In this document: piece by piece, positions 1 to 7,756 of the stretch
Layout of the letters: each line of letters begins with the position of its first letter
How positions within the stretch are numbered: the first letter of the stretch is position 1
Assembly: GCA_937942405.1 (NCBI GenBank)
Contig: CALDEN010000340.1
Span: forward strand, 1 to 10,438
Direction: 5' to 3'
Length of the DNA: 10,438 bases
From: an uncultured Saprospiraceae bacterium
Lineage (GTDB): Bacteria; Bacteroidota; Bacteroidia; Chitinophagales; Saprospiraceae
Program-made: the position numbers and the translations under genes
Notes under the pieces: model-generated
What the model was told of the DNA's origin: nothing
What the model saw: only the letters and a program-made list of their open reading frames with translations
Databases searched by the model: none

Positions 1-73
1 TTATCTTATCTGCAATCGCTATTGCAGGAAATATATGTCCTCCGCTACCTCCTCCACTAATTATTGCTTTCAT
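1..73 (-). CDS. murG: MurG, partial N-terminus (undecaprenyl-PP-MurNAc-pentapeptide GlcNAc transferase)
   Basis: Only the first 24 codons are in the window; the gene continues past the left edge. The translation starts MKAIISGGGSGGHIFPAIAI, the glycine-rich N-terminal loop (GGGSGGHIFPA) typical of MurG, a GT28 enzyme. MurG transfers GlcNAc from UDP-GlcNAc to lipid I on the inner face of the cytoplasmic membrane, making lipid II. Two tandem ATG codons (at 76 and 73) could serve as start; I chose the one at 73 because GAGG lies just upstream of the pair and is better spaced from it. The start lies inside the ftsW coding sequence (17 or 20 nt overlap), which suggests translational coupling. The family call rests on a short but highly diagnostic motif and on the cluster position after ftsW. 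Confidence 0.9.
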   Translation of the reverse strand, partial: MKAIISGGGSGGHIFPAIAIADKI

Positions 74-1244
74 CATCCTCAATTTCTTGCAATTCGATTA
101 AATGCATTTTAGGCTCATCTACAAACTTGCTCACACTTAGAATTATCCCAAATGCTATACACGTAAATAATATAGAAGTACCTCCCATACTAATCAATGG
201 CAAGGTCAATCCTGTAACAGGTACCATATGTACGGATACTGCAATATTGGCGAAAGCCTGAATCACTATATTCAAACAAAGCCCCATAGCTAGTATAGCC
301 CCAAAAGTCCTTGGACTCTTAGTCACAATACGCACACATCGTATAAGTAACCACAGATATAAACCGATAACCATTAAACCTCCGACTAAACCGTACTCCT
401 CACATATTATGGCATAAATAAAATCTGAATATGGTGCTGGCAAATAATTACGTTGAAAACTATTTCCTGGGCCTACGCCGAATAACTGACCATTGGCTAT
501 AGCTATTTTAGACTGCTCCACCTGCCCTCCCGGATCTATCGCTCCATACATCCAATCGTTAATCCTAACAACCCATGTATCTAGTCGTATGACTTCAGGA
601 AAGAAGGACCCTAATATTACCAGAAATGCAAATAGCATTAAACCCACCAAAATCAACATACCGACATACTTCAACGATACTCTTCCGATAAACATCATCA
701 GTAAGCAGGTCACAAATAACAATCCTGCTGTAGACAAATCGGCTGGGGCTATCAAGCCACAAACCAATGCCACGGGTATAATAATCGGCAAAAAGGCCGA
801 ATTGAAATCTTTAATGAATTCTTGTTTTATCGCTAATGATCTAGCTACAAATACAATGAGGACCAACTTTGCAAAATCAGAGGTCTGAAAAGTTGCATTT
901 ATAAAAGGCAAACTTATCCAACGACTCGCTTGATTTTCGGACTTACCGAAACCCAAAGTATATATCAATAGTGGAACTGCAATAACCAATAGAAGCGGAG
1001 CGAGATTAGAGTACTTCATATAATGAAGCCTACTACAGAGATAGGTCATCCCTAATCCTCCAAACACAAAAATACTTTGACGTATAAGATAGTACTCTGT
1101 ATTTCCACCCCTCGTTTTAAATGCAGCACTACCTGTAGCACTGTAAACAGCGAGAATGGAAAACATCGCAAGGAGACAAACGATAAACCAAATTACCTTG
1201 TCTCCATCAATTTTATTCTGATATGTTTTTACTAAACTTGTCAA
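57..1244 (-). CDS. ftsW: FtsW, SEDS-family septal peptidoglycan glycosyltransferase
   Basis: A 395-residue polytopic membrane protein of the SEDS family, which polymerises lipid II into glycan strands at the division septum together with its cognate class B PBP (here the FtsI encoded upstream). Family signatures are visible: SRWISLPF...FQTSDFAKL around 107-126, the extracytoplasmic loop with GVGPGNSFQRNYLPAPYSDF near 256-275, in which Asp274 matches the essential SEDS aspartate, EEYGLVGG at 282-289, and PVTGLTLPLIS at 342-352 followed by MGGTS. The length is normal for FtsW. The start is a TTG at 1244: no ATG or GTG occurs in frame between the murD stop and the first membrane segment, and the next Met (27) is inside that segment. 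It lies 24 nt after murD and overlaps murG. RodA is the main alternative; the dcw location favours FtsW. Confidence 0.95.
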   Translation of the reverse strand: MTSLVKTYQNKIDGDKVIWFIVCLLAMFSILAVYSATGSAAFKTRGGNTEYYLIRQSIFVFGGLGMTYLCSRLHYMKYSNLAPLLLVIAVPLLIYTLGFGKSENQASRWISLPFINATFQTSDFAKLVLIVFVARSLAIKQEFIKDFNSAFLPIIIPVALVCGLIAPADLSTAGLLFVTCLLMMFIGRVSLKYVGMLILVGLMLFAFLVILGSFFPEVIRLDTWVVRINDWMYGAIDPGGQVEQSKIAIANGQLFGVGPGNSFQRNYLPAPYSDFIYAIICEEYGLVGGLMVIGLYLWLLIRCVRIVTKSPRTFGAILAMGLCLNIVIQAFANIAVSVHMVPVTGLTLPLISMGGTSILFTCIAFGIILSVSKFVDEPKMHLIELQEIEDDESNN

Positions 1245-1268
1245 TGTGTATATGAGTGTTTTTAAATA

Positions 1269-2573
1269 TTATTCTGAGTTTATTTTATTTACAATCGCTC
1301 TGAACTGATCTCCTCTATCTTCATAGTTTTCAAACAGATCAAAACTGGCACAAGCTGGAGCCAACAAAACAACTTCCCCAGGATATGCGAGGCTTAATGC
1401 TTTACGTATACAATCTTCCATTGTATTCGTCGTACGTATCACATCTACTCGTCCCATGAAAGTCTTAATCAACTTTGCATTATCTACTCCTAAGCAGATC
1501 ATACTATTTACTTTGGTTTGCACCAAAGGAAATAATTGCTCATACTCGTTCCCTTTGTCTATGCCTCCTACTATCCATATCACCCCCTTATCCATGGCCT
1601 TAAGAGCATAGTAAGTTGCATCTACATTAGTAGCCTTACTGTCATTGATAAATTCAACCCCATTTATATTCCCTACAGACTCTAATCTATGTGGAACATT
1701 CTCGAAACTGAGCAAAGCGTCCTGGATTTTATCGTCTTCTAATCCAAGCTCCTTTGCGACCAATACGGCACAGTATGCGTTAAACAAATTATGCTCTCCT
1801 TTTAATTTCAATTTGAACTTCCCATCCGTTGATGGAATTCCATTTATATATTTCGAAGCCTTTACTTTAAGCTTTGATTGTTTGTACTTCCCCTCTTTTA
1901 TCCTCTCTGAAATCTTAATATCGTCTTTATTATAAATGAGGATATCTGATTTCTTTTGATTTTGAATGAGCTTAAACTTTGCATCTATGTACCGTTCAAA
2001 ATCATAATTATATCTATCTAAGTGATCAGGACTTACATTGAGCAGAACCGCTATATTTGGTCTAAACTGCTCTATGTCGTCTAGCTGAAAACTACTTAAC
2101 TCTAGTACGGCAATCTTGGCTTTCGTCTCTAGTAATTGTCTACAGAAACTAATTCCATAATTACCTCCTACTAACACCTTCTTACCCGCTTTGAGCAAAA
2201 TGTGATAAATTAGTCCCGTTGTGGTGGTCTTCCCATTACTCCCTGTAACTCCTATTATTTTACCTTTAAAAAACAATGAACCATATTCTATTTCAGAAAT
2301 GATCTTTACATTATTTTCTCTCAAGCGTTTAATAATTGGTGCTTTACAAGGTACCCCAGGACTCTTAATCACTAAGTCTGCTTCTAATATTCTTTCAACA
2401 CTATGATTACTTTCTTCAAAGTCAATCTTATTTTTTTTTAGTTCCTTTTTATATTTTTTGGAAATAATTCCAAAATCAGAAAGGAAAACTTCATTTGCTT
2501 TTTTACTTGCAAGTAATGCTGCCCCGACGCCACTCTCTCCTCCTCCGAGAACTACTATTTTCTGTTTTTCCAT
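1269..2573 (-). CDS. murD: MurD, UDP-N-acetylmuramoyl-L-alanine:D-glutamate ligase
   Basis: Cytoplasmic ATP-dependent Mur ligase that adds D-Glu to UDP-MurNAc-L-Ala. Visible motifs (numbered from the upstream GTG; subtract one for the ATG start): an N-terminal Rossmann-like VVLGGGESGVGAA for UMP binding (8-20), the P-loop TGSNGKTTT (111-119), SPDHLDRY (182-189) with a Mur-ligase histidine, Lys200 in YIDAKFKL as the likely carbamylated lysine, HNLFNAYCA (262-270), NDSKATN (311-317), and the C-terminal APACASFDLFENYEDRG characteristic of MurD. Three Mur ligase domains are complete and the length is typical. The mraY stop TGA and the murD ATG overlap as TGATG; a GTG one codon earlier (2576) is an alternative. 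The overlap implies coupled translation with mraY. Confidence 0.96.
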   Translation of the reverse strand: MEKQKIVVLGGGESGVGAALLASKKANEVFLSDFGIISKKYKKELKKNKIDFEESNHSVERILEADLVIKSPGVPCKAPIIKRLRENNVKIISEIEYGSLFFKGKIIGVTGSNGKTTTTGLIYHILLKAGKKVLVGGNYGISFCRQLLETKAKIAVLELSSFQLDDIEQFRPNIAVLLNVSPDHLDRYNYDFERYIDAKFKLIQNQKKSDILIYNKDDIKISERIKEGKYKQSKLKVKASKYINGIPSTDGKFKLKLKGEHNLFNAYCAVLVAKELGLEDDKIQDALLSFENVPHRLESVGNINGVEFINDSKATNVDATYYALKAMDKGVIWIVGGIDKGNEYEQLFPLVQTKVNSMICLGVDNAKLIKTFMGRVDVIRTTNTMEDCIRKALSLAYPGEVVLLAPACASFDLFENYEDRGDQFRAIVNKINSE

Positions 2574-3838
2574 CACCTCATTTTCAATGTTATGATGGTC
2601 AATATCGCAAGAACGATTTGCACAATCCAGAATCTAGTTACAATCTTAGACTCGTGCATTCCAGTCTTCTGAAAATGATGATGAATCGGAGCCATTTTAA
2701 ATATCCGCTTCCCTTCACCATATTTATTCCGAGTGTACTTATAATAACCGACTTGCAACATTACCGATAAATTTTCCACTAAAAACACCCCACATAATAT
2801 CGGTATTAAAAATTCTTTTCTTATTAGTATAGCAAAAGCCGCTATGAAGCCACCTATCATTAAACTTCCCGTATCTCCCATAAATACCTTTGCTGGAAAT
2901 GAATTATACCATAGAAATCCCACAGTACCTCCCACAAAACATGCCGCGAAAATCACCATCTCTTCCGTACCCGGCAAATAAAGAATATTGAGATAATCAG
3001 CAATGATCGAGTTAGATGAGACATATGCCAAAATACCTAGTGCCGCTCCAATGATTGCTGACACCCCGGTAGCTAAGCCATCAATTCCATCTGTCAAATT
3101 TGCCGCATTGGAAACGGCAGTTACAATGAGTATAGTCATGATCACAAATATGATCCATGCAAACTTTGCAGCGTTATCGCCTAAAAACCAAACGAGCTGT
3201 TTATACTCAAATAAGTTGCCCTTAAAAAATGGCACATTTGTTAAATGCGTTTTTACGTAAGCCATTTTCTGAACACTGGCCTCTTTGTTAATCTGAGGAA
3301 CCGTAAGCTCGATCTCATCTACTATTGTGTAATTATTTTCAACAGCTACTTGATACGGAAGTCTTACAACAACATCTTGATTAAATGTCATGATGAGCCC
3401 TATAAGTAAACCTAGACCCACTTGACCATAGATCTTGTATCTACTTTTAAGCCCTTCTTTATTTTTCTTAAAGACTTTTATATAGTCATCCGCAAAACCT
3501 ATTAGAGATAACCACACTACAGATACGAGCATAGTTACAACATAGATATTTGAAAGATCCGATAACAAAAGACATGGAATAAGTATCGCCAAAATGATAA
3601 TAATTCCTCCCATAGTCGGAGTTCCCTCCTTTTGCTTTTGCCCATCAAGACCTAAATCTCTAACAGTCTCTCCTACTTGCAATTTTTTCAAAGAACGTAT
3701 GATTCCACTACCCCATAGGATAGATATCAGAAGTGACAATATAATGGCAACAGCAGACCTAAATGTGATATACTGAAAGACACTAGCACCTGGAAAGTGA
3801 TAGTTCGACTCTAAGTAATCAAATAAATAATATAACAT
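2573..3838 (-). CDS. mraY: MraY, phospho-MurNAc-pentapeptide transferase
   Basis: Polytopic integral membrane enzyme that transfers phospho-MurNAc-pentapeptide from the UDP precursor to undecaprenyl phosphate, giving lipid I. Diagnostic motifs: KEGTPTMGGI (70-79), GFADDYIK with the Asp pair 117-118, NLTDGIDGLATG (247-258), FMGDTGSLMIGG (319-330) and the MAPIHHHFQKTG histidine loop (382-393). At 421 residues it is about 60 longer than the E. coli enzyme (360). The extra length is a hydrophilic stretch at about 154-222 between two membrane segments, predicted on the extracytoplasmic side; a loop like this is usual in MraY of Bacteroidota as far as I know. ATG start at 3838. The 341-nt gap upstream separates it from murE; downstream it overlaps murD. 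Confidence 0.96.
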   Translation of the reverse strand: MLYYLFDYLESNYHFPGASVFQYITFRSAVAIILSLLISILWGSGIIRSLKKLQVGETVRDLGLDGQKQKEGTPTMGGIIIILAILIPCLLLSDLSNIYVVTMLVSVVWLSLIGFADDYIKVFKKNKEGLKSRYKIYGQVGLGLLIGLIMTFNQDVVVRLPYQVAVENNYTIVDEIELTVPQINKEASVQKMAYVKTHLTNVPFFKGNLFEYKQLVWFLGDNAAKFAWIIFVIMTILIVTAVSNAANLTDGIDGLATGVSAIIGAALGILAYVSSNSIIADYLNILYLPGTEEMVIFAACFVGGTVGFLWYNSFPAKVFMGDTGSLMIGGFIAAFAILIRKEFLIPILCGVFLVENLSVMLQVGYYKYTRNKYGEGKRIFKMAPIHHHFQKTGMHESKIVTRFWIVQIVLAILTIITLKMR

Positions 3839-3869
3839 CTACCAATTTTTGCCTCTACCCAAAACAGAT

Positions 3870-3930
3870 AAAAACAGTGTAGTAAGAAATCAGAACATCT
3901 CCTGACATAACTCTTACTACAACTGTTAAA
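3870..3930 (-). terminator. Possible attenuator or terminator-like hairpin, copy 1
   Basis: In the transcript the long stem AACAGT-T-GTAGTAAGA pairs with TCTTACTAC-ACTGTT and is followed at once by a run of five U. That layout resembles an intrinsic terminator, but the stem is AU-rich, the internal loop is long and the downstream gene mraY must be expressed. Partial termination, attenuation or RNA processing are all possible. The same arrangement occurs at 4037-4096 in copy 2. Confidence 0.35.
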
Positions 3931-3989
3931 ACCAACCTGAGAATGATAATAGAACCTATCTTGTATATCTCTATGACTCCTTCAGAATC
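3870..3989 (-). repeat. Structured repeat copy 1 (mraY-proximal)
   Basis: The segment 3870-3978 matches 4037-4144 with three substitutions and one single-base indel; similarity continues through a small hairpin to 3989, and weakly to about 4004. Read as minus-strand RNA it contains a small hairpin (3975-3989, six pairs including two G-U, loop GAA), a linker, then a long hairpin with arms 3912-3927 and 3873-3887 (15 pairs and one bulged U). Inside the large loop TCAG and CTGA can pair. The 3' arm ends in CTGTTTTT, a U-tract. It lies about 31 nt upstream of the mraY start. It may be a cis-regulatory RNA, attenuator, processing site or mobile palindromic repeat; the family is not one I recognise. 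Confidence 0.85.
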
Positions 3990-4036
3990 ATCTTTTTTTC
4001 TTTAATCCAATAAGCTCTAAACCCTTTTTAGTTTTT

Positions 4037-4096
4037 AAAAACAGTGCAGTAAGAAATCAGAACATCTCCTGACATACTCTTACTACAACTGTTAAA
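4037..4096 (-). terminator. Possible attenuator or terminator-like hairpin, copy 2
   Basis: Same hairpin and U-tract as in copy 1, with arms 4078-4093 and 4040-4054. Located shortly after the murE stop codon, where a partial terminator between the upstream and downstream halves of the operon would be plausible. The U-tract continues into an A-tract (GTTTTTAAAAAC), which would also allow a bidirectional-looking structure. This is inferred from structure only. Confidence 0.35.
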
Positions 4097-4156
4097 ACCA
4101 ACCTGAGAATGATAATAGAACCTATCTTTTATATCTCTATGATTCTCTTAAGAATC
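4037..4156 (-). repeat. Structured repeat copy 2 (murE-proximal)
   Basis: Second copy, offset 166-167 bases from the first and starting about 24 bases after the murE stop in the transcript. In minus-strand RNA the small hairpin (4141-4156) has six Watson-Crick pairs GATTCT/AGAATC around a 4-base loop. The long hairpin has arms 4078-4093 and 4040-4054, with one G-U pair where copy 1 has A-U. The 3' arm again ends in CTGTTTTT and runs into a perfect 12-base palindrome, GTTTTTAAAAAC, at 4031-4042. Direct orientation relative to copy 1. Confidence 0.85.
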
Positions 4157-4179
4157 ACTTTATTTCTTTTAATTGCCTT

Positions 4180-5637
4180 TCAAAAAAGCAGTTTTTTCAA
4201 TTCTTCAATATCGTCGAATGGGCTTTTTACTCCATTTATATCTTGATATTTTTCATGCCCTTTTCCTGCCACTAGAATTATATCTTCATCTTTGGCAAGT
4301 ACTACAGCCGTTTTTATCGCCTGCCTTCTATCCACAATTCTTATCACATTATCTTCCAAACCCTCTAAACCTTTTTCCATATCGTCTAGAATATCATCGG
4401 GTTTTTCATTTCTAGGATTATCACTAGTGATCAGCACTTGATCACTCAATGTAGATGCGATATAAGCCATCTTAGGCCTCTTGACAACATCTCTATTACC
4501 ACCACATCCTATTACCGTTATTAGTCTTGTTTCTTTTTTTCTTAATTCGACTAGAGTCGAAAGAATTTTTTCCAAAGCATCTGGAGTATGAGCATAGTCC
4601 ACTATTCCATATACTTTTTTCTTTGTGCCTTTAAGTAACTCAAACCTACCTTCCGCACCTTTCAAAGTAGATAATCCGAGAAGCACATCGTCTCTATCTA
4701 CCTCTAATTCTATAGCGACGGCATATGCGGCCATTATATTATAGGCATTATACTTACCCACTAATCGGGTAAATACTTCCTGATCATTTATGATCAACTG
4801 CAGCCCTTCGATGGAGTTACTTAGTATTTTACCTTTTACTCCTGCCAAAGAATATAAACTATAGCCTATTTTACTAGCGGCACAGTTCTGGACCATCACT
4901 TTTCCATTCTTATCATCTTCATTATAAATTGCAAAAGCATTTTTACTTAATCCATCAAAAAATGACTTCTTACAATTGAGATAACTCTTAAACGTATTGT
5001 GATAATCTAAATGATCATGACTGAGGTTTGTAAATACTCCTCCTGAGAAGAATATTCCTTCAGTTCGCTGTTGATCTAATGCATGCGAACTTACTTCCAT
5101 AAACACATACTCACATTGAGCATCCACCATTTGAGCTAGCAAATGATTTAACTTTATGGGATCCGGAGTAGTGTGGCTAGAATCCTCACTAAATCCTGGA
5201 TACGCATACTTTACCGTGGAGATCAATCCACTTTTAAAATTCATGTTTTCAAATAGTTGATGCAACAGTGTACAGGTTGTAGTTTTCCCATTAGTCCCAG
5301 TAATCCCTATTAATTTTAATTGCCTGGAAGGCGAACCAAAAAACAGATTACTCGAAAGAGCCAATACTTTTCTTACATCATCAACTAAAACATATGTACA
5401 TGCCGGAATTATTACATCTGGGAACTCCTCACAAACTATAGCGACCGCACCATTTTCAATTGCGGCATCTATAAATCTATGACCATCTGCGAGTTCTCCC
5501 TTGACTGCAAAAAATAGTCCCTGGCTATCTACACTTCTAGAATCGAAGGCTAAGTTTGTAACACTTTGCTCTAGCGATCCTTCTGATCTTACGATCAGTG
5601 ATTTATCTAATATTTCAAACAACTTTTTGGAATTCAC
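4180..5637 (-). CDS. murE: MurE, UDP-MurNAc-tripeptide synthetase (meso-diaminopimelate type)
   Basis: Cytoplasmic ATP-dependent ligase that adds the third stem-peptide residue to UDP-MurNAc-L-Ala-D-Glu. Motifs in the 485-residue product: FDSRSV (31-36), P-loop GITGTNGKTTT (111-121), HTTPDP (155-160), EVSSHALDQQR (181-191), TNLSHDHLDYH (203-213), YLNCKKSFF (219-227) with the probable carbamylated Lys223, GRFELL, VDYAHTPDAL (347-355) and VAGKGHE (456-462). DNPR at 406-409 is the signature for meso-diaminopimelate rather than lysine as substrate. The start is GTG at 5637; no in-frame ATG is nearby. AAGGA lies just upstream, and an out-of-frame ATG-TGA pair overlaps the GTG. It begins 5 nt after the ftsI stop, and the 341-nt gap follows its end. 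Confidence 0.96.
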   Translation of the reverse strand: MNSKKLFEILDKSLIVRSEGSLEQSVTNLAFDSRSVDSQGLFFAVKGELADGHRFIDAAIENGAVAIVCEEFPDVIIPACTYVLVDDVRKVLALSSNLFFGSPSRQLKLIGITGTNGKTTTCTLLHQLFENMNFKSGLISTVKYAYPGFSEDSSHTTPDPIKLNHLLAQMVDAQCEYVFMEVSSHALDQQRTEGIFFSGGVFTNLSHDHLDYHNTFKSYLNCKKSFFDGLSKNAFAIYNEDDKNGKVMVQNCAASKIGYSLYSLAGVKGKILSNSIEGLQLIINDQEVFTRLVGKYNAYNIMAAYAVAIELEVDRDDVLLGLSTLKGAEGRFELLKGTKKKVYGIVDYAHTPDALEKILSTLVELRKKETRLITVIGCGGNRDVVKRPKMAYIASTLSDQVLITSDNPRNEKPDDILDDMEKGLEGLEDNVIRIVDRRQAIKTAVVLAKDEDIILVAGKGHEKYQDINGVKSPFDDIEELKKLLF

Positions 5638-5642
5638 ATTCC

Positions 5643-7742
5643 TTAATTTAAATACAAGTTTATGGCTTGCCCATTTATTTTTGTTCCTGGTTTTATTGAT
5701 TGATTCTTCACCTTTCCTACTCCTTCCGCATACACTTGCAATCCTAAATTTTCCAGTACATATAATGCATCTCTTAATCCCATTCCCGCCACATTTGGCA
5801 CTTGGGATTTATTGAATTTCATTTTTTCAATATTCATTTTTTCATCCGCTGGATCTAATACCGCCCAAGAATTAGCATCGTTTTTATATGCTATACCTGT
5901 ATGATTAAAAACCTTTGTAAAGTCTCCTACATATCCAGAGTGCTTCCCTGGCAATTCTACTTTACCCTCAGTCATTTCCTCTTGTGCAAAACGATCATTT
6001 TTAATCGCAAACACTTTTTCTGCTACCGACTTAAAAACAGGCCCTGCTGCTTTGGCTCCGTGATAGTTTAATTCTGGTTGATACACTACAACCATGACAC
6101 TATACCTCGGATTATCTGCTGGAAAATACCCTGCAAACGATGCATTGTATGTTTCCTTTCCTTCTTCATCTTTATAATTTGCCCGAGAGGTCCCTGTCTT
6201 GCCAGCATAATCTAAAACATCCGACTTAAGACTTTTGGCAGTTCCTGTAAGCACTACCTCTTCTAACATATTCTGCATGGCCTTTATCGCTTTTTTACTA
6301 GCGATAGAACTCCTCGTTCCTCTAGGCCTAAACTCTTCCAACACTTTACCATCTCTACGTATCTCCTTAACGAGGTATGGCTTCATATATCTTCCTCCGT
6401 TTGCGATGGCATTGTAAAAAGCCAATATCTGCAACGGAGTCATCTGCAACTCATAACCATGAGCCATCCAAGGAATAGTAGTTCCTGACCAGCCTTCATC
6501 AGCTGTAGGGTTTTTTATTCTAGGAGCGTCTTCTCCCTCTAGCTTTATTCCTACCTTCTTATCTAATCTGAACTTAGAAAGCTTTGATCTAAAATTTATA
6601 CGACCACTATCTCTTCGTTCATAATAATCAAATGCCAGCGTCGCTATACCTACGTTAGAGGATATCGCAAAAGCATTTTTTAAATCCGTTTTACCAATTC
6701 CATGAGGACTAGAGTCATACATATACTCTGAATAAAACTTCTTTTTTCCTTTATTTAAATCTACTTGAGTATCTTCTGCGACATAGCCATCATCCAATAG
6801 TGCCAAAACCGTTGCTGTTTTAAATGTAGAACCAGGCTCCGACAAGGTACCTACTGCATGATTATATGACTCGACATAACCCTGTTGCTTTTCCGACCAT
6901 TTAAAATTTGATATCGCTTTTACTGCACCCGTCTTCACATCCATCACAACTGCAGAACCTCCTTTGGCCTTATTAGAAACTAAGGAATTAAGCAATTCTT
7001 TCTGCACTATATCTTGTATATCCACATCCAGCGTAGTATACAGATCATCCCCTTGCTTGGCGATAAAATCAGATACATCGTATACCGGAATCCACTTTCC
7101 ACCTGGAATACGTTTCATCAACAAGCTATCTGTCTGACCTTTTAAGTTTTCATCAAAATAAGATTCCAACCCGAAATCTGGAGCATTATCCCTTACCTCA
7201 CCTAAAGTTCGTTGAGCCAAAGATTTAAAAGGCTTTTCCCTAACCGTTCTTTTTTCTACAATCAATCCCCCACCGTATCTCCCTTTACGTAAAATCGGAA
7301 ACTGCTTTATTTTCAGCAGCTGATTATAGGTAATATCATTGGCTATCCTAAAATACTTTCTTCCTGGAAGTTCATTTTTTCTAGCACTGACCATTTCATC
7401 TTTCCATGTCGCAGCAGACTTACTAGAATCCACATTACTATGAAGCATATGTGCCAATGAATCAACGCCTTCATAAAAGACAGCATCTCTCGATGCCATT
7501 AAATCCATCCGAATGTCAAAGAACGGTAGCGATGTCACTAAAACAGATCCATCATCAGAATAGATATTCCCTCTTTCTGCATTTAGTGGAGCCATTTTTA
7601 CATTTTTACCACCTACAGACCTCCATTGCTCCCCTTCTATGAGACTTATTTTTACTACTCGATAAAATATCACTACTGTCAACACTACAAAAAGTAGCAT
7701 CACGAGGTACGCTCGTATCAGTAATTCATTTTTTCGCTCCAT
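5643..7742 (-). CDS. ftsI: FtsI-type class B penicillin-binding protein with PASTA domain
   Basis: Septal peptidoglycan DD-transpeptidase, a bitopic inner-membrane protein that crosslinks glycan made by FtsW. A short cytoplasmic N-terminus is followed by a membrane anchor at about 11-29, then a dimerisation/pedestal region (NAERGNIYSDDGSVLVTS near 54-71). The transpeptidase domain carries all three active-site motifs: STFK with nucleophile Ser305, SSN at 361-363 and KTGT at 515-518. Residues about 645-699 form one C-terminal PASTA repeat (QVPNVAGMGLRDALYVLENL...), ending with the protein. The 699-residue length fits Bacteroidota FtsI and is longer than the E. coli protein. ATG at 7742 has GGAG about nine bases upstream. 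It lies 14 nt after ftsL and 5 nt before murE. Confidence 0.95.
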   Translation of the reverse strand: MERKNELLIRAYLVMLLFVVLTVVIFYRVVKISLIEGEQWRSVGGKNVKMAPLNAERGNIYSDDGSVLVTSLPFFDIRMDLMASRDAVFYEGVDSLAHMLHSNVDSSKSAATWKDEMVSARKNELPGRKYFRIANDITYNQLLKIKQFPILRKGRYGGGLIVEKRTVREKPFKSLAQRTLGEVRDNAPDFGLESYFDENLKGQTDSLLMKRIPGGKWIPVYDVSDFIAKQGDDLYTTLDVDIQDIVQKELLNSLVSNKAKGGSAVVMDVKTGAVKAISNFKWSEKQQGYVESYNHAVGTLSEPGSTFKTATVLALLDDGYVAEDTQVDLNKGKKKFYSEYMYDSSPHGIGKTDLKNAFAISSNVGIATLAFDYYERRDSGRINFRSKLSKFRLDKKVGIKLEGEDAPRIKNPTADEGWSGTTIPWMAHGYELQMTPLQILAFYNAIANGGRYMKPYLVKEIRRDGKVLEEFRPRGTRSSIASKKAIKAMQNMLEEVVLTGTAKSLKSDVLDYAGKTGTSRANYKDEEGKETYNASFAGYFPADNPRYSVMVVVYQPELNYHGAKAAGPVFKSVAEKVFAIKNDRFAQEEMTEGKVELPGKHSGYVGDFTKVFNHTGIAYKNDANSWAVLDPADEKMNIEKMKFNKSQVPNVAGMGLRDALYVLENLGLQVYAEGVGKVKNQSIKPGTKINGQAINLYLN

Positions 7743-7756
7743 AGTATGTCTCCAAT

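Larger units (their letters stand above)
3839..4179. other. murE-mraY intergenic region with duplicated structured element
   Basis: This 341-base non-coding stretch is the only large gap inside the otherwise compact operon. It consists mainly of two near-identical 120-base repeats (described separately) separated by a 47-base AT-rich spacer, plus about 31 bases between the second repeat in transcription order and the mraY start. I found no TAnnTTTG promoter match on the minus strand and no open reading frame resembling a protein. In E. coli-type clusters this position holds murF; no remnant of murF is recognisable here. Confidence 0.85.

Noticed and set aside
3839-4036. Internal promoter for mraY
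   Set aside because: No TAnnTTTG match with a suitable upstream TTG was found on the minus strand; TATCTGTTTTG near 3860 has the wrong spacing.
3839-4179. CRISPR array or degraded murF in the murE-mraY gap
   Set aside because: There are only two repeats, each about 120 bases and internally structured rather than short repeats with unique spacers, and no MurF motif can be read in any frame.
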